A stretch of 55,886 nt of DNA from PALSA-607 sp036510735 (GTDB taxonomy: Bacteria; Actinomycetota; Actinomycetes; Acidothermales; Acidothermaceae), in the NCBI GenBank assembly GCA_036510735.1, contig DATCDK010000002.1, forward strand, positions 1 to 55,886, in the 5' to 3' direction. Each line of letters opens with the position of its first letter. Positions within the stretch are counted from its first letter, which is position 1. The notes under the pieces were generated by a model that made no database searches, had not been told where the DNA came from, and saw only the letters and a program-made list of their open reading frames with translations. Below, piece by piece: positions 9,401-16,989 of this stretch. The translations under genes and the position numbers were made by a program.

Positions 9401-9868
9401 CGCAGCGGCCACGGGCTCGCGGTGCTCTTCTGCGACCTCGACGGATTCAAGGCTGTCAACGAGGACGGCGGCCACGAGGCCGGCGACGCCGTGCTCGAAG
9501 CGACTGCCACGCGGCTGCTGGCCACCCTGCGCGCAGAAGATACCGCCGCGCGCGTCGGAGGCGACAGCTTCGTGGTCATTGTCGAGCCGTCGTCGCGTAC
9601 CTGGGCCGGGCCCGACGGCGCGCCCATCGACGTCCGCGCCTATGCGGTGCAACTCGCCGAACGCATTGAGGCGGCGCTCGCAGTGCCCGTCGATTTCGAT
9701 GGGCACGAGTACGCCGTGACCGTCAGCATCGGACTCACGTTCGCCCACGCCGGCGACGACGTCGAGGACGTCCTCGCGCAAGCTGGCGCCGCTATGTACC
9801 GGGCGAAGAGCCTCGGCAAGAACCGCCATGAGATCGCTACTGGGTTGCTGGGTACTCCCGTAAGTTGA
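6446..9868 (+). CDS. GGDEF-EAL-PAS-PAS-PAS-GGDEF multidomain signalling protein
   Basis: 1140 residues, an unusual order for this family. Residues 30-80 form two membrane helices. The first GGDEF domain has an intact RIGGDEF near 175 but no RxxD I-site. An EAL domain (about 275-520) has all catalytic motifs (GVEALARW, NLSGRNL, LEVTES, IDDFGAGYTS, ELKIDRSF, IVAEGVE). Three PAS-like modules follow (about 560-690, 695-815, 820-950); the first begins SEERFRALFTLAPIG. The C-terminal GGDEF reads RVGGDSF near 1036, losing the essential Glu, yet keeps RxxD (RAED) just before it. The start is TTG 6446; GTG 6455 in frame is an alternative, and neither has a good ribosome site. The PAS set could sense redox, light or a ligand; cofactor residues were not identified. 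The stop codon lies inside a hairpin. Confidence 0.9.
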   Translation: MPKVNGPSRAAQTPPSRSPDSTPDPARRIARRGRLAALGIVVLLLAASGFAMWSSHVTVATELVIVGLGLLLAGVLAGLVRGYRRELKAERAAAVERSLHDALTGLANRPLLVDRLEAALRTAVASGAVTGLLLIDLDRFKEINDTFGHNYGDKLLIQIGRRFAAVVGDADTVARIGGDEFAVLLPNVSDLAAANQIADNLQRALETSFNVEGVELDVDASIGVVLSGEHGTDATTLLQHADVAMYVAKTRNVGVFAYSSEVDDYSPMRLAMLGDLRRALEMHRIVLHYQPKIDVASGEVVGVEALARWQHPTMGLLFPDAFIPTAEHTSLIGPFTSYVLDAALAQARIWADAGRPLPVSVNLSGRNLLDEHLPTEVADLLAAHGVPASLLELEVTESAIMLDPVHAQRLLQSLADLGIRLSIDDFGAGYTSLSQLKTLPVDELKIDRSFVMTMSSDARDALIVHSVIELGQNLGLNIVAEGVETARALVSLRGFGCNVAQGYYIARPAPVETFDAWLMARTLSAPVPLDVTPTQRASDAVLTERDLGEATSPAAALRASEERFRALFTLAPIGIVETRADGTLIAVNPRACAMLGYQPGELIGQPASILSDPRNHAEQARNIAAAASTDGYAARRTYLRKDGSTLTVLISVAVVRQTSGAVSRMVGMIVDIGELEEAQQTIAAASLELAAHQMFTDSLLDNAGAGILACDTTGDVTVINRTARSWHGLDPDAEPSSEQLARLKDNLFEADGVTPLSIENNAIVRAFRDGVVWKTEMVIAPPNTAATRVITTGTPLRGVRGEVVGAVGSMHDITLLRQRESDLRTSAAFQSAVLAASPDVIFIADAVTNRNLWSSRSLSEFGYTDQQMKELADNTIEMLVHPEDRFRVREQNAVAQALSNGEVARIRYRIRVQGDMYRWFSRSVTPFARNDAGEVMQILGIASDVTEVVRIEQQLAEAALHDALTGLPNRTLLVDRLSNTLARTNRSGHGLAVLFCDLDGFKAVNEDGGHEAGDAVLEATATRLLATLRAEDTAARVGGDSFVVIVEPSSRTWAGPDGAPIDVRAYAVQLAERIEAALAVPVDFDGHEYAVTVSIGLTFAHAGDDVEDVLAQAGAAMYRAKSLGKNRHEIATGLLGTPVS

Positions 9869-9883
9869 CCGCTCGCGGTCAAC
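9864..9883 (+). terminator. Hairpin overlapping the stop codon of the PAS/GGDEF gene
   Basis: Arms GTTGACCGC (9864-9872) and GCGGTCAAC (9875-9883) form a tight palindrome that includes the TGA stop (9866-9868). It may end the transcript. No T-run follows, so an operator for the next gene is the alternative. Confidence 0.45.
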
Positions 9884-9903
9884 CAGGTTGGAAGAGTTTC
9901 GCC

Positions 9904-9937
9904 TATCTAAAATGATCGGCTGCTATAGTTTTAGATA
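9904..9937 (+). promoter_or_regulatory. Leaderless promoter and operator of the nucleotidyltransferase/HEPN pair
   Basis: TATAGT (9924-9929) is a good -10 box ending 7 nt before ATG 9937, so transcription should begin at or near the start codon. A perfect inverted repeat, TATCTAAAA (9904-9912) and TTTTAGATA (9929-9937), brackets the -10 box and touches the first base of the start codon. It is AT-rich against a GC-rich background. The encoded winged-helix domain is the obvious candidate to bind it. No clear -35 box. Confidence 0.7.
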
Positions 9938-10659
9938 TGGACCTATCTGATCCGACACGTGCGGTGACGGCAACGCTAGACGGCACTGTGCTCGCGGTGC
10001 TCGCTGCAGCCGGGAAGCCACTCACCGTTGGTCAGGTGTCAGCGCAGGCCGTCCGCGGCTCCGAAATCGGGATACGCCGCAGCCTTGCCCGACTCGTCGA
10101 TCAAGGCATCGTGCGTGCCACGTTGATGGGCCGGAACCAAGTTCACGAACTCAACCGCAGCCATATTGCCGCCAGTGTCGCCGACGCGCTTGCCGAACTC
10201 AGGCCCGAACTATGGAGACGTTTTCGTGAGGAATTCTCGCACTGGCGCCCACGCCCGCTCTACGCGAGCGTGTTCGGCTCAGCTGCCCGCGGTGACGGGG
10301 ACGAGTCAAGTGACATAGACCTACTCCTCGTTCACCCACCGTTCCGAGGCGAGAAGAAGCCGTCGCGCGCGAACGCACGGCTCAGTTCGCAGGTGTCGGA
10401 GGCACTGGCTGAGTTCACGGCAGCTAGTAGCGAAATCGACGCGGCACGGCAATGGGAAGAGCAGGTCGACCGTCTGCGACCGCTGGCCCAAGGATGGACC
10501 GGAAATGCCTTGCAAGTCGTCGATGTCTCGTTTCAAGACTGGCGATATCCACAGAGCGACACCGAGCCGTTGTTCGTGGAGGTCGAGAGTGATGGGATCG
10601 AGTTGATGAAGTCGCGCGTATTCACGGTGTGGCCGGTACGCCGGCCGGCCCGTGGCTGA
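9937..10659 (+). CDS. Nucleotidyltransferase with N-terminal winged helix (MNT antitoxin type)
   Basis: 240 residues. The first 80 look like a winged helix-turn-helix (LTVGQVSAQAVRGSEIGIRR, then SLARLVDQGIVRATLMG). The second part is a polymerase-beta-like minimal nucleotidyltransferase with FGSAARGDGDESSDIDLLLV, that is the GSxxxxG motif and the DxD metal pair. In known MNT/HEPN pairs the transferase modifies (for example adenylylates) the HEPN RNase and so neutralises it. The DNA-binding domain suggests this protein also represses its own promoter. The next gene encodes the HEPN-like partner 39 nt downstream. There is no Shine-Dalgarno site, in line with a leaderless transcript. Family assignment is sound; the antitoxin role is inferred. 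Confidence 0.85.
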   Translation: MDLSDPTRAVTATLDGTVLAVLAAAGKPLTVGQVSAQAVRGSEIGIRRSLARLVDQGIVRATLMGRNQVHELNRSHIAASVADALAELRPELWRRFREEFSHWRPRPLYASVFGSAARGDGDESSDIDLLLVHPPFRGEKKPSRANARLSSQVSEALAEFTAASSEIDAARQWEEQVDRLRPLAQGWTGNALQVVDVSFQDWRYPQSDTEPLFVEVESDGIELMKSRVFTVWPVRRPARG

Positions 10660-10698
10660 GACACGGGGCATCCGCCCAGCAACGCTTGAGAAGCGCGC

Positions 10699-11073
10699 GT
10701 GCGTCTACGTGCCAGCGAGGCTTACCTGGAGGTAGCAGAGCTGGTTCTTGAGGAGCCAGATCGGTCCGAGATGCGCGGCGTTTCGGCGGCGTTAGCAGTC
10801 CTGGCTGGCATCGCAGCATCCGACGCCATTTGCGCCACCCGCCTACGTCGGATCCATCGCGGGCAGGACCACCGCGCCGCTTCCACGCTGCTCGAGCAGG
10901 CCACACCAGATGGCAAGAAGCTGGCTGCGACCTTCGTTCGACTGATCGACCTGAAAGACCAGGCCCACTACGGCGTGCTCATCATTCCCGTGCAGCAGGC
11001 CCGCAGCGCGCTGAAGTGGGCACAGCTGCTGGTCGACCGCGCACGACAAGAGCTCGAACGAGAAGGCACGTGA
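10699..11073 (+). CDS. HEPN-like small helical protein, probable toxin partner
   Basis: 124 residues, GTG start with a weak GAGAAG site before it. The sequence is almost all helix. It has the block LAGIAASDAICATRLRR followed by RIHRGQDH, which fits the RNase motif Rx4-6H of HEPN domains, and a second conserved-looking stretch LIDLKDQAHYGV. Position just after a winged-helix nucleotidyltransferase is the classic MNT/HEPN arrangement. If active it would cut RNA when released from its partner. The motif sits earlier in the chain than in HepT-type proteins, so it may be a divergent or non-catalytic member. It could also be a substrate-binding subunit of the transferase, as in kanamycin nucleotidyltransferase-like complexes. 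Confidence 0.7.
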   Translation: MRLRASEAYLEVAELVLEEPDRSEMRGVSAALAVLAGIAASDAICATRLRRIHRGQDHRAASTLLEQATPDGKKLAATFVRLIDLKDQAHYGVLIIPVQQARSALKWAQLLVDRARQELEREGT

Positions 11074-11101
11074 CCGCTCGGAATTTGCGGCGACCGAATG
11101 G

Positions 11102-13528
11102 GTGGTGTGGACTGCGTGCATGGCGAGCTTTGGGGCTTGGACGCCAGGACGTCTCGCTGTCTGGACGTCTGCTCTGACGCGTCCCGGAATGTGGGGGTTG
11201 TCGAAACCCCGATGGGACGCCGTAGCGAAACGCTCGATCCGCGCCGCGGTCGTCATCCCTGGGCTGTTCGCGTTCGCTGACAAGGTCCTCAAGAACGCCC
11301 AGATCGCGACCTTCGCCTCCATCGGCGCGTTCTCTGTACTCCTGCTCGCCGACTTCGGTGGGCCCCTACGCAGAAGGTTCATCGCCTATGCCGGACTCAC
11401 TGTCGTCGGTGCGCTCTTCATCACGGTCGGCACACTGGCCTCACGAGTCACCTGGCTCGCGGTCGTCGTTGCAGGGCTCGCGGGCGCACTCGTGCTCTTC
11501 CTCGGAATCCTGAGCGGGTACGTCGCCAAGGGGTCGGTCGCGTCGATGCTCGTGCTCATCCTTCCTCTCACCCTCCCCGCGAACGCGAGTGCGATCGGGC
11601 CGCGCCTCGAGGGCTGGGCGCTCGCGTCGGTCGTCGGAACTCTGTCCGTCTTCCTCGTGTGGCGCGATCCGCCGCAGGCCGGTCTCGGCACGCTGGCCGG
11701 CAACGCACTGCACCGGCTTGCCGAGCACCTGCGCGCCACCCTCAACGGCGAGCCCGTCGAGGAAAACACAGAGGCAGCAGAACAAGCCGTCGCGAAACTC
11801 AAAGGTACCTACCTGGCCACCCCATTCAGACCGACGGGGGCGACGCTGTCCGAGCAGGCAATTGTCCAACTGGTCGAGGAAATCGACTGGCTGCTGACCC
11901 TCACTGCGAAGCACGACGACCTGCCCGACGATGGCTACGCGCGCGCGACACAGCAAGACCGCGACCTGCTGACGCAGTCGATCGCAGTCCTCCATGACGC
12001 GGGCACCGCACTTATCGACGCCGACGCCGGCGGCACGACCAAGGTGTCGTGCAAACCGTGCGATGAACCGGCGCTCGTCATCGACCTCGAACTGCTCGGA
12101 AGTCTGCGCGCGCAAGCGGCGATGGCGACAGCTGAGCTTGTCGATAGCTGGTCTGCTGCAAACATCGAGGCGGACGCCGATGTGCTGGAGTGTGCGTTCC
12201 ACGCGAGGTCCGTTGCCACGACGACAGCTGCTGCCGCGTCGTCCGCCCTTGTCGCTTCTGGCAATGCCGATCACGACGCCGTCCGGGCGGAACAGTCCCG
12301 CTGGTACGGCGCAGCAGACGCTCCGCAAACCGGGATCGGCGAGATCACGCAGCAAGCGCTCGCGCAGACCAGCCTTCGGTCGGTGTGGCTGCGCAACAGC
12401 CTGCGCGGTGCCGTCGGCGTCGCAGCCGCGGTGCTTGTTGCGAAGGTCACCGGCGTGCAGCACGGCTTCTGGGTCGTGCTCGGAACCCTCGCGGTGCTGC
12501 GGTCAAACGCCCTCGGCACAGGAGCCATCGCACTCCGCGCGATCGCTGGTACATCGCTCGGTTTCATCGTTGGCGGCGCACTGCTCGTCGCACTCGGTGA
12601 CAGCACAACCGCGTTGTGGATCGTGTTGCCGTTCGCCGTCCTGCTCGCGGGCTACGCCCCCTTAAGGATCTCGTTCCTCGCAGGTCAGGCCGCATTCACC
12701 GTGCTGCTCGCCGTCCTGTTCAACATCGTGCAACCGACCGGCTGGCGCGTCGGCTTGGTACGTGTCGAGGACGTCGCGATCGGTTGCGCAGTCAGCCTGG
12801 TCGCCGGCTTCCTGCTCTGGCCACGAGGCGCCGGACCGGTGGTCTCCGCGGACCTTGCCGACGCCTACCGCACCGGCACCGCGTACTTGTCGTCAGCGGT
12901 GCATTCGCTCATCGGCACGCACGCGACGCTCGGCCAGGAGGCGGTCAGCGGATCCGCAGCCGGAGTCGCGACCGTCGCATCGCGCAGACTCGATGTTGCG
13001 TTCCGGGTCTACCTCGCCGAACAAGGCACCAAGCTCGTGCACCGAGACGAGCTCGCAGCACTGGTTGGTGGCGCGAGTCGATTGCTACTTACCGCGAATT
13101 CCCTCGCCACACTGCCGCTTAGACAGAGAGGCGGCACGAAGAACGACGAGCTTTTCCTGGACGGCGAGTTGCACAGCCTCACAACGGCACTCGAAGGCAT
13201 CGCCGCTGATCTGTCAACGAGCAGCACCACCCCGCCGTCCGATAGAACGCCTGGAATCGTTGTCGGTGCACCGGAATCGGTATGCGCGCGATGGATTCAT
13301 CACCACATCCGCCACTTGCAGGCGGGCATTGGTTCACTCGAACAAGCCTCTGCAGTCGTCCGATCAGGGGTGTTGAACAAGCACCCGATCGTGCAGCATC
13401 GCCGCAATGACGTGAGCCTCAACGGGTCGGCTGAAGAGATAACCCTGAGCGCGGTCGCAACCAAGCGCGACGAGCCGGCAACGTTGTCCCGCGGTCTCGA
13501 CGCCCTCGGCGACAGCGACCAGCCCTGA
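11102..13528 (+). CDS. FUSC-family integral membrane transporter
   Basis: 808 residues with two membrane blocks, as in the aromatic-acid exporter/FUSC superfamily. The first, about residues 45-190, has several helices including FASIGAFSVLLLADFGGPL. A soluble helical region follows, then a second block at about 420-575 with GFWVVLGTLAVLRSNALGTG and ending LWPRG. Such proteins probably export hydrophobic or aromatic compounds; the substrate is unknown. GTG 11102 gives the longest form. ATG 11189 (MWGLSKPRW), just before the first helix, is also plausible, and no start has a strong ribosome site. The last 165 bp overlap, on the opposite strand, the EAL-encoding end of the next gene. The tail is soluble and lacks helix-forming character, so it may be dispensable. 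Confidence 0.85.
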   Translation: MVWTACMASFGAWTPGRLAVWTSALTRPGMWGLSKPRWDAVAKRSIRAAVVIPGLFAFADKVLKNAQIATFASIGAFSVLLLADFGGPLRRRFIAYAGLTVVGALFITVGTLASRVTWLAVVVAGLAGALVLFLGILSGYVAKGSVASMLVLILPLTLPANASAIGPRLEGWALASVVGTLSVFLVWRDPPQAGLGTLAGNALHRLAEHLRATLNGEPVEENTEAAEQAVAKLKGTYLATPFRPTGATLSEQAIVQLVEEIDWLLTLTAKHDDLPDDGYARATQQDRDLLTQSIAVLHDAGTALIDADAGGTTKVSCKPCDEPALVIDLELLGSLRAQAAMATAELVDSWSAANIEADADVLECAFHARSVATTTAAAASSALVASGNADHDAVRAEQSRWYGAADAPQTGIGEITQQALAQTSLRSVWLRNSLRGAVGVAAAVLVAKVTGVQHGFWVVLGTLAVLRSNALGTGAIALRAIAGTSLGFIVGGALLVALGDSTTALWIVLPFAVLLAGYAPLRISFLAGQAAFTVLLAVLFNIVQPTGWRVGLVRVEDVAIGCAVSLVAGFLLWPRGAGPVVSADLADAYRTGTAYLSSAVHSLIGTHATLGQEAVSGSAAGVATVASRRLDVAFRVYLAEQGTKLVHRDELAALVGGASRLLLTANSLATLPLRQRGGTKNDELFLDGELHSLTTALEGIAADLSTSSTTPPSDRTPGIVVGAPESVCARWIHHHIRHLQAGIGSLEQASAVVRSGVLNKHPIVQHRRNDVSLNGSAEEITLSAVATKRDEPATLSRGLDALGDSDQP

Positions 13529-15619
13529 CCCGTGCGCGAGCGCGACGATCGCGCTGATGAACACATCGGTGCCCGAGTCTGATGCGTCGAGCGTGCTCAC
13601 GAAGCTCTTGTCAATCTTGAGCTGATCGACGGGCAGCGTGCGCAATCTGGCGATTGACGAGTGCCCGGTGCCGAAGTCGTCGATCGAAAAGTGCACGCCC
13701 ATCGCGTGCAGCTCTTCGATGATGCGTTGAGTCTCAGGTGCGTCGGCCATCGCGGTTGCCTCTGTCACTTCGAGCACGAGCCGGTCGCTCGACAGGCCGG
13801 TCTCGGCCAGAATGTCGCGCACCGTCTGTGGCAGTTCTGGTTCAAGCTGACGTGGCGACAGGTTCACTGCGATCTCGAGGTCGCTGGGCCAGCGGGTGGC
13901 TTCCGCGCAGGCCGTGCGCAGCACCCACTCGCCGAGGCCGATGATGAGGCCGCTTGTTTCCGCGATCGGCACGAACTCCATCGGACCGAGCAGACCGCGC
14001 ACCGGGTGCTCCCAGCGGACGAGTGCCTCGGCGCCAATGATGCGACCGGACCGCAGTTCCTCGATCGGCTGGTAATGCAGCACAAGTTCGCCAGCGCCGA
14101 TCGCACGCTTCAGGGCCTGCTCGGTGTCGAGACGCACCAACGTGTCGAGATGCATGTCGGGTCGATAGCGGATGTAGCGGCCGCCACCCCGGCGCTTGGC
14201 CTCGTACATGGCGAGGTCGGCGCTATAGAGCAACGACTGGCTGTCCGGCTCGGTGAACTCCGAGACGGCGATCCCGATGCTGCCACGCATCGTCACATCG
14301 CGGCCGTTCACGACGACCGGCTCCAGCAGTACCTCGAGCAGTCGCGCCGCAAGCCCTTCGGCAGTCGCAGCATCGGTCAAATTCTCAATCAGGACAGCGA
14401 ATTCATCGCCTCCGAGTCTCGCGATCGTGTCGCCTGGTCGAAGCGAGCCTGCGAGCCGGTCGGCGAGGGACACAAGTAGCCGGTCGCCCGCGTCATGACC
14501 GAGGCTGTCGTTGATGTCCTTGAAGTCGTCGAAGTCGAGGAACAGCAAGGCGATCGGTGAGCCGGTGCGGCAGCCACGCACCCAGGCTTGCTCAAGCCGG
14601 TCTCTGAGTAATGCCCGGTTGGGGAGCCGAGTGAGCTCGTCGTGCATCGCGTCGTGGCGCGCGGCTTCGAGAGCGCGGTGCAACGACTGCGTCGTCATCG
14701 CGTCAGTGAGCGCGAGGCTGACATGGTCGGCGAACGACAGCAGAATTGCCTGCTCAGCCTCGCTGTAACGGCGGCCGTGTTCGGTGCTGCCCACAACGAG
14801 GCTGCCAACGACGATCCCGTTCTCGTGCACCGGCGCGGCCATGGCCGCCGACAGCTTGAGCTCGGCCCAGTTCGGCAGGGCGTCGACTCGGCCGGCGTAG
14901 TCGTGCATCACGACCAGTTGGTTCTCAGAAATGGCGCGACCGCCGGCTCCCTCACCGACCCTGATTCGCTCTCCCAGCGGCGAACCAGGCTGGAGGTTGA
15001 CTGCGCACGACAAGACCGCGTACTGCGAGTCGGTCGGATCGATGTGACGCAACCCCGCAATCGTGGATCCGATGAGTTCCGCAGCGCCGTCGACGATCGC
15101 CTGCAACACCTCGGGCAGCGGCGCCCTGCCGTTGATCGACCGCAGAATCCGGGTGAGCCGCTCCATCAGAGCTTGGCGCTCGTGCATCGCGGCGAGCACC
15201 CGCGCCGACTGGAGGTTCAGAGCGAGAGCGCGGCTCATCCCGCGCAGCAGATTGCGCTCTTCAGCGGAAAAAGTGACGTCGCCGGTGCGCGCAACGATCA
15301 GGCAGTAGTCGCCTTGCGACTCAAAGGATGCGCCCGACACGTGGCAAGGTCCGACCCCCGGCAGGTCAGCTTGCGTGAGACGACCCGCGACCGTCGCGAG
15401 CAGAATCTCGACCGGCGCCTTGCCGTTGGCGAAGCCGATCGAGCTGATCACGTTGCCGTCGAGAACGAGGGCGGCGACCTCGGCCTCCATGGCCTCCGCG
15501 GCCCGGTCGAGCGCCTCGAGCACGACCGTGTCGGGATCACCCGCGCTCGCCAGCCCGAACAAGTAGGCGGTCAGCTGTTCGAGCGCCCACCCGCTCGCAG
15601 CTGGAGTAGATATCGGCAT
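13364..15619 (-). CDS. GAF-GAF-GGDEF-EAL cyclic-di-GMP protein
   Basis: 751 residues, soluble. Two GAF-like modules occupy about 15-150 and 165-315; the second contains LIGSTIAGLRHID and MAAPVHENGIVVGSLVVGS. GGDEF follows with RLGGDEF and an intact I-site (RPGD), so feedback-controlled diguanylate cyclase activity is likely. The EAL domain is complete: GAEALVRW, NLSPRQL, LEVTEA, IDDFGTGHSS, QLKIDKSF, AVAEGVE. Start ATG 15619 lies 2 nt after the stop of the FIST gene, so the two are surely co-transcribed and probably translationally coupled. The FIST protein may supply ligand or protein input to the GAF domains. The 3' end runs 165 bp antisense into the FUSC gene. Confidence 0.92.
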   Translation of the reverse strand: MPISTPAASGWALEQLTAYLFGLASAGDPDTVVLEALDRAAEAMEAEVAALVLDGNVISSIGFANGKAPVEILLATVAGRLTQADLPGVGPCHVSGASFESQGDYCLIVARTGDVTFSAEERNLLRGMSRALALNLQSARVLAAMHERQALMERLTRILRSINGRAPLPEVLQAIVDGAAELIGSTIAGLRHIDPTDSQYAVLSCAVNLQPGSPLGERIRVGEGAGGRAISENQLVVMHDYAGRVDALPNWAELKLSAAMAAPVHENGIVVGSLVVGSTEHGRRYSEAEQAILLSFADHVSLALTDAMTTQSLHRALEAARHDAMHDELTRLPNRALLRDRLEQAWVRGCRTGSPIALLFLDFDDFKDINDSLGHDAGDRLLVSLADRLAGSLRPGDTIARLGGDEFAVLIENLTDAATAEGLAARLLEVLLEPVVVNGRDVTMRGSIGIAVSEFTEPDSQSLLYSADLAMYEAKRRGGGRYIRYRPDMHLDTLVRLDTEQALKRAIGAGELVLHYQPIEELRSGRIIGAEALVRWEHPVRGLLGPMEFVPIAETSGLIIGLGEWVLRTACAEATRWPSDLEIAVNLSPRQLEPELPQTVRDILAETGLSSDRLVLEVTEATAMADAPETQRIIEELHAMGVHFSIDDFGTGHSSIARLRTLPVDQLKIDKSFVSTLDASDSGTDVFISAIVALAHGSGLVAVAEGVETAGQRCRLVALGCDRAQGYLFSRPVEAHVIAAMLHDRVLVQHP

Positions 15620-15621
15620 GC

Positions 15622-16845
15622 CTACGACACCGCGAGCACGACGAGTGTCTGGTTGTGGAAGCCGCCGGTCCCCTTGGTGCGGGCGATCTCGCCATAGCTA
15701 TAGAACCCCGCCACCGGCACACCGCGAATGACGGCACCGATGCGGTCAACCTCTTCCTCGATGCCGGCGTCGCCGAGCACCCCGCGACGGGCGATGCAGT
15801 CGAACGCAAGAACACCCTTCGGTTCGCGGCCGCCCAGTTGCTCCAGGGCATCAACACACGCGCCGTCCGTCGCTGCAAGAACGGACTCGTCGTCGCCCTC
15901 CATGATCCACGCGAGGCCTCCTTGCGGGACCTGCGCGATGCACTGCAACGAGCGCTCGACAAAGTCGGCACCGGCGATGAAGCGGACCTCCTCGCCGCTG
16001 CGCTTGCTCAGCCCGAGGGGGTGGGTCATAGCGAAGCGCGCGAACGCAGCGGGATCGATGTCCTGTGCCGCACCGTTAAGGCGCAGGTAGACGTCGAGGG
16101 CCGGTTCATCATCGAGCGTGAGCACCCTGGTGCCGACGCTCGCGGTGACCAGAATCGGCTCACCTACCCTGCGCCACCCGTGCCGCACGCCGATACCGAA
16201 GGGGGACGTCGACCCGATGGCCACGCCGACGATGGCGTTCGTCAGAACCTGACCATTGAAGAAGACATGCGTCGTCTTCATGTGCTGGTCGTCGCCCGCG
16301 CAGCCGCCGACAAGCGGCACGCCCGCCCCGACGACGCTGTAGGCACCGCGCACGATCTCCTGCTGGTCGCCGGCCAGACCGTCGGTCAGCAGCAACAGGA
16401 TCCGGTGCGGGCGATCGTCGAGGAGGCTGACGGCAGCCGCGACTTCGGCGCCGGCCTCGCGCAGACCCATGCTGACGTTCTCCGCGACGGCGGCGGCCAC
16501 TGAGAAGTCGTCTCCACCAAAAGCGGCAACGACGACACTCCGGTCGCCCGGACCGTCGGTGCCGATCTCGCCCGCGGTGGTGCAGCCGACAACCGGCACG
16601 TTGGCTTCGACCGCACCGCGTAGGTCAGCGTTGAGGGCGCCCAGATCCAGTTCGGACGACGCAAAAAAGACGATGAGTGCTGGTGTTCGACCCGCCAGGG
16701 CCTCGCGCAGCGCCCGGGTACCCATGCCTGATTCACCCGGCTGGTCGGGGCCCCCCGAGGCATCTCCGGACGCTCTGCCCACGCCTATCCAACGGCTGGC
16801 TGAGCGATCCGTTTCGGGCTCGGAAACCAACGTCAAAGAGACCAT
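15622..16845 (-). CDS. FIST-domain sensory protein
   Basis: About 407 residues made of FIST-N (about 20-220; ALIVFFASSELDLGALNADL, VVGCTTAGEIG) and FIST-C (about 230-390; ending KGTGGFHNQTLVVLAVS). FIST proteins are thought to be small-ligand (possibly amino-acid) sensors working with histidine kinases or cyclic-di-GMP enzymes. Here the next gene, 2 nt on, is a GAF-GGDEF-EAL protein, an unusually direct link. ATG 16845 is chosen because AAGGTGG stands just upstream, though spacing is tight. The in-frame TTG at 16863 would add six residues (MADKVG) and lacks a ribosome site. No membrane segment, so cytosolic. Confidence 0.9.
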   Translation of the reverse strand: MVSLTLVSEPETDRSASRWIGVGRASGDASGGPDQPGESGMGTRALREALAGRTPALIVFFASSELDLGALNADLRGAVEANVPVVGCTTAGEIGTDGPGDRSVVVAAFGGDDFSVAAAVAENVSMGLREAGAEVAAAVSLLDDRPHRILLLLTDGLAGDQQEIVRGAYSVVGAGVPLVGGCAGDDQHMKTTHVFFNGQVLTNAIVGVAIGSTSPFGIGVRHGWRRVGEPILVTASVGTRVLTLDDEPALDVYLRLNGAAQDIDPAAFARFAMTHPLGLSKRSGEEVRFIAGADFVERSLQCIAQVPQGGLAWIMEGDDESVLAATDGACVDALEQLGGREPKGVLAFDCIARRGVLGDAGIEEEVDRIGAVIRGVPVAGFYSYGEIARTKGTGGFHNQTLVVLAVS

Positions 16846-16989
16846 GCCCACCTTGTCGGCCAAGGGCGGCGAATTCTGACCGGTCTTGCGCGGTTGATCC
16901 GAGGTCTCGGGACTTCCCGTAGTGACACGCGCACGCTACTCTCCGCGCCATCGATCGCAATAGCCAGCGACTCTTCAGGAAGGCCGCAC

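Noticed and set aside
15622..16863. TTG start at 16863 for the FIST gene
   Set aside because: No ribosome site; AAGGTGG stands before ATG 16845, though the spacing is close.
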